Positions 56,602 to 64,000 of a DNA stretch of 64,000 nucleotides are shown here, in pieces. The position numbers and the translations under genes were made by a program. Under the pieces are notes generated by a model. That model was not told the DNA's origin, did no database searches, and was given only the letters and a program-made list of their open reading frames with translations. This stretch comes from Lyophyllum atratum (taxonomy: Eukaryota; Basidiomycota; Agaricomycetes; Agaricales; Lyophyllaceae). Positions within the stretch are counted from its first letter, which is position 1. Every line of letters starts with the position of its first letter. The DNA lies in NCBI GenBank assembly GCA_014905825.1, contig JACGCN010000003.1, positions 1,488,001 through 1,552,000 on the forward strand, given 5' to 3'.

Positions 56602-58829
56602 TCATCCACCTCGAGGCCGGCCTCGTGCGGCAAAACCAAGTCTATAACCAGGGAATGGGTTGATGGGCGGTCCCTGGCCAGGGCCATGTTGTTGAAAGAT
56701 TCGGCGGGGAAGTGGTGGATCCTCGGGTTCCATCTCTAAGTCACCTTCACCTTCTTCATTGTCAGGCTGCAAAGTTTCTTTGTCGGTCTTCCAGATGTGC
56801 ACCAAAGAAAATTAGAAAAATCACCTCTAGGTCAATGACAAGCGCGCCTGTGTGCCATCCGGCAGCTGCTATGGAGAAGCAGAATCTGTCTTGACGCGTT
56901 TTCCGACCGTGGTCGAACCTCACTTCTGTAGGGACTTCAACCTCGGGAGGTTCCCCTCGGTTGCGATCTACAGCTATCAGTCTTCGTTCTTCGGTGTCGA
57001 AAGCGCCGGCTGTGCCGGGTGCAAGAGTGGTAGGATCCCCCAGGCCAAGAGCTCCAGCCGAATAGGCACCCCATGTGAAGACTTTGCCATTCGATGTCAA
57101 CGCCGCGTTGTGATAGTCGCCAAGTACGACAGAGATAATTGATTTGTTCTGAAGAGCAGGTATCACCTTAGGAGTGGTCTCGTGGTCGATATCTGTGTTG
57201 CCAATCAAAACGACAGAACTCGAGCCAGTTGAATACGCGATGAAGTGCAGGAAGTTAGCAGAGATCTGTTCATTGTTAACATCCCAGTCACCAAAGAAGA
57301 CGCCCGTAAACGCACGTGAGTAATCCGCATGGTCTGAGGAGGAGAATCAAGGCCAAGCCGGTTATATTCTGTTTGCACTTTCTCGACCTCGCTGAACGCT
57401 GGTAACTGTCGGAGGCAACTGAGTAATTCGCGTCCGCCAAAATGATGTGAAAGCTCACGTATTCCCAGCTCCCTTGCTGGGAAGTCGTCTCCGAGTCAAG
57501 GCGGCCGAATTTCAGTACGTGTCCTTTGTTGGTCAAGCCAATGAGATGTCCATCTAGACCTGCGATCTGGCTGAGCTGTGTTGGTTTATCCTCGCTCTCT
57601 CCATTCGTGAGATCAGGAAGGTATGGTATCGAAGGTAACCGGACGGGATCTTTGTTAAGGTCCCAAGTTACGCAGGGTATGCTATCATCTGGGAGCACGG
57701 TTGCCTTCTTGTCACCTTCATCGTCCATTTCGGTGTTTGCGCGCGAGATAAGAGTACTCATCCCCCCTGAGAATGGCCACCATACGAAGACGTCGCCGGA
57801 GTGCGTGAGAACAGAGGAGAAACTCCATCCACATTCTATCTGGAGTGGCTTGGAGTCATGATGCGTGAAAAAATCGGACACGAGCCTAAAAGGACGGCCC
57901 CAACTTGGGAACGTCCATATATGGCCGTTAGAATCAAGTGACGAAGCGTGCAGTCTGCCACAGCTTTGTTCCCCGCACAATATCCTATGTAAGAATAGTG
58001 TAAAACCAAATAGAGTTTTGTTCACCTGATGCTTCGCGTCGCGGCCGGCATTTGTAGCCTTAACGGGGTGCTGGCACTTTTCCCTGCCTCTGAAAACCCA
58101 TCACTCCTCAATGCCGGTGTAGTGCCGTCCAACGTGCCTGTCACAGAAGTCTGTTAATCACCGGGTAAACATACTTAGAGGCGGCGGAGAACCCCAAACG
58201 TAAATCTGTCCCTCAGAATCCAGGGCATGGAATGACCTGTAAGGGTAGTTTGGGCACTTATGAGGCCGGAAGAGTGATTTTCCAGAATTATGCTTACATG
58301 CCACTTGCAATGAGGCTTACGATGCGAACACCGGGAATGCGAAGTTGTGTTGGAAAGGGAACATCATGCATGGTTGTTTTCGGGAATTTAGACAGGCCCA
58401 GCCTACCATGCGATCTCTCTCTGACATAAGAGGTCGTGTCAGAACTCCTTTGAGAAGATAAACCAGAGATCGACGCACCCCCAAACATAAACTTGAGGGA
58501 GGACCAGGAATTATTGTGAGCCTGCGATCCCATAGATCACGAGTTTATTTCACCTTTGGGATTGAAGAGACCTCGGTATATGAACTTCCATCCACTGGTA
58601 CGAGCGGATCCTGCGCCAGAAAAGTTGAAGTCGCTCGCAAGTCGCCGTCGCCAGAACGTATCATCGGAGCACACATCAGCAAAGAGCTGATCGGTGTGAG
58701 AGGTAGCAATATATCCAGTCAACAGGCACATACCTTGTTTGTGCGTGTAAGATACAGGATGTCGGGTATCTGCATGGCTGGCAGGATATTGTCCAAAAGG
58801 ACTTCGATGGGGATTTCGGCTAGAGACAT
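56602..58829 (-). CDS. SAF1: F-box and RCC1-repeat protein, yeast Saf1-like
   Basis: About 600 residues. It probably acts as an SCF ubiquitin-ligase substrate receptor. The F-box is at the N-terminus (MSLAEIPIEVLLDNILPAMQ, IPDILYLTRTNKLFADVCSD, DTFWRRRLASDF), with the first intron after RTNK. An RCC1/BLIP-II-type propeller follows: VWGSQAHNN, RIVSLIASGMSFHALDSEGQ IYVWG, SSLDSNGHIWTFPSWGRPFR, IECGWSFSSVLTHSGDVFVW, LIGLTNKGHVLKFG, SVVLGDYHNAALTSNGKVFT WGAYSAGALGLGD and a last repeat with AAAGWHTGALVIDLE. The C-terminus is acidic and then Pro/Gly/Arg-rich (RRIFQQHGPGQGPPINPFPG YRLGFAARGRPRGG), as in fungal SAF1 homologues. In yeast Saf1 targets adenine deaminase Aah1; the target here is unknown. 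Confidence 0.87.
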
Positions 58830-60945
58830 GACAGTCTTTGAGAGCTGCAGAACAGATTATTCTCGGATAAAGATGCTATTCCGGAGTTCCAAGGTGGGTT
58901 GCGATTGGAGACGAGTCCAGTTGAGCGATGTTGGGTGAAAGAGATGTGATACGCAGTCGCAATCACCTATTGAACGCGTTACGTCATTTTCACGTGACTC
59001 CCCCTATTAAGTCGCCACTCAGCTGACTGCACCTCCTCACCACCATCATTGACGGCGACGCCATGGTATTGACACTCCCCATAACTGCTAAGACCAACAG
59101 CACCGCTTCCTGTTTACCCTGACGTCCGAATCCAGCTGGCAAGGACATAATCATTCAAACAATCGTGCTCTGTCATCATTATTGCTTGCCAAACCCATTT
59201 GTCCAGTATCGCTGTCGCGCCAACAGGCGCCAGCACCCCCCCTCCCCCACTTGGGATCCGCCTTAAGCGGTACTTTGCCGAATCCGCGGATACCTCATCT
59301 CAAAAGTCATATCCTCGGTGTCATCGTACGCGCTTCGCTAATCTTACGACTTGTCGAGATGAACCCGGGCTTGCATCATGCGGGGTCGGCCTCGACCACC
59401 CACGAGATAACATTCGCGGGCCCCGCACACCTACAGTCTGCTCGTCGAACTTGCATCATTCTGAAACACCCACAGCGCTTTTCTTCGCCTACATCTGGGA
59501 CTTCCATCAACAATCAATACTGCGTCTGCGCTGGCGCTGTTTTTGTCTAGTAACTCGCTCACTGCTCATCGTTCGCGGTTTGATATTCCTTGAACCATTT
59601 ATCAAGAAACCGGTGATGCTGATCTTAATGTTGTGGATCTCGGTTTACCATTTCTAATGGCACTCAACCTTGCGTGACAAATAAAAATTATCATCTGATC
59701 CCAGGCCTCGTTATTCGGTACACTGAGAAATCATCCTCGCTCCGATCCCTCGACAGTGGACACATATCTTGCTGATGCGAATGGCAGCTCCGGATATCTA
59801 TACTTCCAGTCGGTCTGCCGCTGAAACGCGCACACCTTTTGGGTGTTTCCCCGACTCCCATCCAAAAAATAGGAAGTAATTGGAGATAAAACACAGCTGA
59901 TGCGTCCACCGCAGCCCGCGCCCAGGTCTCCAATCAGTCAGCTTAAAGAGGGTTCGTCATAGGACCATCGTAATTACCGGGTAGGGTTGTAGACTTGTTG
60001 TACACAGAACTGGGGCGAATTCAATTGCACCAGGACACCTGTGACCTTCGGCTGAAAGCCATTCCGAACCTGCCGCCGACCAGGTGACTTAAGAATTCGA
60101 AGGCGAGAACGCCGGTTGGCAGGCGCCCGACATGTCATTCAGGAATATCAGGGTGCAACCAGCGAGAGAAGAAAAAATGTTAAAGAAGCCTCCAAGAACA
60201 GGTTATGTTTGTCCATCACCTCATTTGGCCCGTCGATGATGACTTCCTCGTGGCCCTTACGTGAACACATTAGTCCTTTTATGCACCATGATCATCGAAC
60301 CGCCACGAACGGCTTCAAACAGGCGTGTGATTGGCTGATGGGCGATGCGCCGTTGAGGTAATTTGAAAGATTCAATTATTTGATCATGACACGAAGTTCT
60401 GTCAAACGCAAACCGAGGCTTCTTGAGAACGGGAAGCTCGGAACCACGTTACCCCACAAAGACAATGTTTCACGGAGAGCGGAAGGACTGGTGGAGTGGA
60501 AGCCAGATGGAAACGGTTAAAATTATGGTGCGATAAGTATACAGAGCGTTACTACATGAAAATGTATTCCGACGGGGAGAAACGAGAGACGAATAGTACT
60601 AGGATGGTGGTGTAGGACAGTACTAGTAGAGTAATATACAGTGGAATATAGTGGGACGATAATGCATGGTATCAGACAACGGAATAATGTAAGGCAGCAG
60701 TGTAGACGCCTAGACGACAAGATATACAGTAGGAGTGGATGAACATTTAGGCAATATGTGCAGTGAATTTAGTGGTATAAGTCAAAATGGTAGGGTATGT
60801 ATGGAGAACGAACGACATGGGGGAGCAGAAATTTTTGCGAAAGCAGGGCGACGTGTGATTCCAGAGGGGTCAAGAATAAGCTTGAGGCGAGGGGTAACAA
60901 GATGGACTAACGGGTCATGGAGAAGGCGACAGGGTGGTGGAAGAC
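58830..60945. other. 2.1-kb region without a confident gene
   Basis: Upstream of the SAF1-like gene (-) and downstream of the Con7-like gene (-). On + between 59063 and 59657 two overlapping frames read partly like protein (VAPTGASTPPPPLGIRLKRY), but no consistent exon structure or family is visible. The stretch 60540-60760 is rich in tag/gta steps and AT. No RNA gene recognised. Confidence 0.35.
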
Positions 60946-63040
60946 CTAGTATTCTTCCTCACTGCCGCAGCCGATGCTTCCATGACCAGTGTGTGGCCTT
61001 CCATCCTGACTTTCATTGTACAACTCGTACCCGGATTCCGCAGGGTAGGGCATGGTGCCAGTAGCCTGCAGTGGCGGTAACAAGGAGGGCGCATGATACC
61101 CCGGGAGAGGAGTAAGTAATGTGCTATCTGGGGGCAGCCGGTTCATTGGCGCCGCAAGAGGCGAGGGAGGTCGAGGAGGTGGGTACTGAAGATGGGACTG
61201 GTGATGCATCCGGGTGTCCAGGGGAGGGAGATTATTATGCTGACCGAAGGATTGGGATGACTGGGACGGAAGGGAAGAGGATAAGTGTTGGTACTGGCTG
61301 TTTACCCGTGTCGAGCCGTGCCAAGCCGCAGGCGTACTGCCGCTGTACCGTTGTCGGGCATGCGCACTGTAGGCAGCGAGATGATCATCTCGCTCATCGA
61401 TCTGAGACCGGTCGAGTTCAACAGGAACGGAGTACCTATCACCTGACTCTGTAAGCATGGACGGCGCAGACGAAGGAAGGCCGGCCGATGGATGGTACGA
61501 TGGCTGTTGCGTATACAACGGCGTACTCGAATCATCATTCGAGTCGTAGCGACGACTGGGGTACTCGTGGTTATCGTGGCGCAGGCTGCTTCCTCGCATA
61601 GGTCCTGGCGATGTTTCTTTCTTTGCCTTTCGCCACTGTTTTCGCAGCTCCTTGAACTCTGCAGAATTTAGGGGATCAGTCAAGTCTGAAAAAAAATCAA
61701 AAGCATGAGGAAGGCGTACCGTTCGGACTACGCTTTGAACCATGCTTCTGCATCGTAACGTGGGCGTTGAGGTGGTTTAGAGTACCGTACGCCTTATTAC
61801 AGTCCTGCCAGGCACATCGGTATAGCCGTTCGATCTCATCATACCGTCTGCGAGGACGCTTCTTGACGGTATTTCCAGGGAGGGCCACAAAAGAATAGGT
61901 TTTGCCGCCGTTGTCCCTTGCGTTCGGGCTGGCGTCCTCCCTGAACGACGAACGACCCGTCGGGCTCATGAGGGGAGCGACCGACGACGTCGTAGAGGTT
62001 CCAGTCCCAGGAGGAGAGGGACCATAGTGGTTCTCTGTGGTGGGAGAGTATGGCAGACCAGAGGTAGGCGAATCGACGCCACCGCTAAAATCGGGCTGCA
62101 GAGGTGAGATGGCGCCGTCGAGTCCGTCGTCGGCGTGGTAGCTCCCAAGATGGTTCGAGGGGTAGCTCGGATAATCGAGATGCGCATGGCGCAGGTCTCG
62201 CAGGGATCCCATACTTGCCCTTTGATGGAGGGGGTTCACATAGGCACGGGGTGCGTGAACTGCGGGTGGGTTGAAAGAAAATTGAGTCTGGATTCGAGGG
62301 GGAATGGGGATGGATGTATCGCAAGTTTGGGTGGCATAGGGATTGGGAGCAGCAAGAATGGCAGGTTCCGACATACGTCTGTGATCCAAGAGGGTAGACT
62401 GAGAATGTGTGTTATTATCACCAGAATATTTGTCGGCACCGCTATTACGGGAGTAACGATCGGAATCGATGTCGGACGGGGCCTCGAAACGATCGCCGGC
62501 AGTGTGATAGGAAGGGGAAAGTTGAGACGGTCTCTCCTGGGAGTGGGTGGCGCTTATTATTTGGGGATACGATGAGGGGTGGGGATCCACGGGGGATGGA
62601 GATTCAGAGAGGTAGGCCGCGTCGACCTGGGATCCCCTCATGGAGTCGCCAGTATTATTAGTATAGTCATAAGTTCCTTGTGCGCTGTACAGAGAATCGT
62701 ACGAGTGGGAATTTGTAGAGTAGGAGGCAGCATGCTGGTTGTTGTTGTCGTACATTTCAGCGGGGGATATTGGAGAATTGTATGATCCCGAATTTCGATG
62801 AGCATAGTTGTAGGGCAAGCCAGAGCCAGAGGGTGGCGAATGGGGGGAGTGGGTATCGTCCTCCACAGTGGCAGGAGAGTCCGGTTGGACGGGAGAAAGA
62901 CTAGCGGGGAAGGAATGGGACGGGTCGGCAAAGTAAGAGGGATTAACTAGTTTTGGACGCGACAGGTGGCTTGGATAGTCGGGAACGTACTTCGGGATGA
63001 GGATATGGGGTGGCTGGTGCGGCAGGAGATGCGACAGCAT
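60946..63040 (-). CDS. Con7-like C2H2 zinc-finger transcription factor
   Basis: About 680 residues in two exons. The long N-terminal part (to about residue 395) is disordered and Ser/Pro/Tyr/His-rich. A basic segment VKKRPRRRYDEIERLY leads into a single zinc finger, YRCAWQDCNKAYGTLNHLNA HVTMQKHG, with C-x4-C and H-x5-H spacing. The helix EFKELRKQWRKAKKE follows directly after intron 61659-61719, which joins KRSPN to EFKEL in phase. The combination AYGTLNHLNAHV + EFKE[LI]RK is the mark of Magnaporthe Con7 and relatives, nuclear regulators of morphogenesis and conidiation in ascomycetes. The role in a basidiomycete is unknown. The C-terminal 220 residues are again disordered. The start at 63040 is the first ATG of the frame. 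Confidence 0.88.
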
Positions 63041-64000
63041 GGCATGAACTGGGGGCTAGGAGGGATTATAAAGGACGGCTCAAGAAGGATGGACGGGTCG
63101 AGAGGAAGCGTAAGGTGGAATACGACGGTTCCGCTGAGGATTAAAAGGTTTGGTCAATTCTGTCGAACTGCAGGTGCTTCCGCTTATGTCGAATCTCGAT
63201 CTCTTGTGACGTGACCGTGTTTTGTCAAATTACCAGAGGCCATCCTGCCCAAATATTGCTGCCCGAACAATCAATACATCATATCTCTCTCCTTCTAGAA
63301 TTCTAGAAGCATGTCCGCGACCCTGCATTCCCTGTCAGATTCCATCGATGCCCACAACCTGGTTTGCTGCGACGTGGCACACAATCCCCATCCCCCCCCA
63401 CTTCGTAGCGATCCCAGCGGCAACTCAGCTCGCCTCCATCCCGCCAGCCCGACCAACTTCCGCCCTCATCCGCAGACTCCCCGCTTTGACCGCAGGAACA
63501 GGGTTAAATCTAATTCAATAATTCCTTATCCGGAGCCGGGCCGTGTGATTATTCTTTCACCGACCTGCGAGATTCACGATTCTCCCCCAACTTCCAACTT
63601 TTTCCCAGCAGCTATATCGCCCAACGTCCTACCCCACACTGCTTAATCTTATCGATCGTCGACGCTGGTCGTCTGTGTTGTTATGGGCTTTCCTGTCATC
63701 CCACGCCCTTCTTTGTGCCCTTGGACGAATCTATGTGCTTGCATTCTCCTTCAAGGGGATTAAAAAAAATCGGAGAGTATTTGTTTGCGGCTCTCATTTG
63801 CCGCATGTCAAGTAGAACTATGGAGAGGGTGTTGGAACCCGCCAATCGCCATCAAAGCATTCCGGTTCGTACGCGTCACCCTTAAACAAAGCCCAACGAT
63901 CACCACCTTTTTCTTCCGAAACGATCGACCACCACAACCACTACGATACTCGACTGACAGTTGACAGGTCGTATTCGTGTTCTCGACTACTGTTCAACAC
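63041..64000. other. Upstream region of the Con7-like gene
   Basis: A frame at 63311-63646 (+) encodes 111 residues (MSATLHSLSDSIDAHNLVCC onward) but is Pro/His-rich without family resemblance, so I do not call it a gene. The right end (63840-64000) has CA- and CT-rich sequence such as CCACCACAACCACTACG, like the leader of a + strand gene that continues beyond the window. Confidence 0.35.

Noticed and set aside
59063..59657. Possible small gene on + (two overlapping frames of 122 and 152 codons)
   Set aside because: No family, no convincing splice sites linking the first ATG to the open frame, and both frames equally protein-like.
62135..62785. Plus-strand open frames opposite the Con7-like gene
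   Set aside because: Composition shadow of the Ser/Pro/Tyr-rich exon; no independent support.
63311..63646. 111-codon frame upstream of the Con7-like gene
   Set aside because: Pro/His-rich, no similarity recognised; could equally be promoter sequence.
1..64000. CRISPR arrays, biosynthetic cluster, transposons or viral insertions
   Set aside because: No direct-repeat arrays, no backbone biosynthetic enzymes, and no recognisable reverse transcriptase, transposase, terminal repeats or viral genes were found.

Overview
The window is from a filamentous basidiomycete, most likely an Agaricomycete. The evidence is gene density (about 20 genes in 64 kb on both strands), many short introns of about 48-65 nt with GT-AG (and a few GC-AG) borders, intron-containing tRNAs, and protein sequences of fungal type. 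No bacterial operons, CRISPR arrays, rRNA operon or intact transposon were seen.

Layout. 1.2-12 kb (+): a Rho GEF of the ROM1/ROM2 type (DEP-DH-PH-CNH), a GPI-anchored chitin deacetylase and the exocytic Sec1 protein. 12.1-17.3 kb: proteasome ATPase Rpt4 (-), an intron-bearing tRNA-Pro(AGG) and a secreted serine carboxypeptidase (-). 17.9-31.3 kb: the G-patch splicing factor TFIP11/Ntr1 (+, with an apparent frameshift), the rRNA-processing protein Sof1 (-), a WD40 protein (+), xylulokinase (+), tRNA pseudouridine synthase Pus1 (+) and RNA polymerase II subunit Rpb4 (-). 31.7-42.7 kb, all (-): an R3H/SUZ RNA-binding protein, a vacuolar-type amino acid transporter, a region that may hold a decayed gene, the DNA polymerase delta subunit Cdc27/POLD3 and a fungal protein of unknown function. 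43-46.5 kb (+): a small DUF202 membrane protein and methylenetetrahydrofolate reductase. 47-52.2 kb (-): an ELMO/CED-12 protein with a spliced upstream leader that carries two box C/D snoRNA-like units, then a secreted M28 aminopeptidase. 53.6-63 kb: an unknown Ser/Pro-rich protein (+), a second tRNA-Pro(AGG) with a decayed copy, an F-box/RCC1 protein like yeast Saf1 (-) and a Con7-like C2H2 zinc-finger factor (-).

Most genes are housekeeping and do not form one pathway. Loose themes are cell-wall signalling and delivery (Rho GEF, chitin deacetylase, Sec1), secreted peptidases (S10 and M28), and RNA processing (TFIP11, Sof1, Pus1, R3H protein, snoRNAs).

The most unusual signals are in gene architecture: two snoRNA-like units inside consecutive leader introns, both carrying the same 25S rRNA antisense element; 3-nt and 4-nt microexons; three GC-AG introns; an ATGA uORF/start overlap made by a 23-bp tandem duplication; and a one-base frame break in TFIP11. 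I found no multi-gene accessory or defence system.
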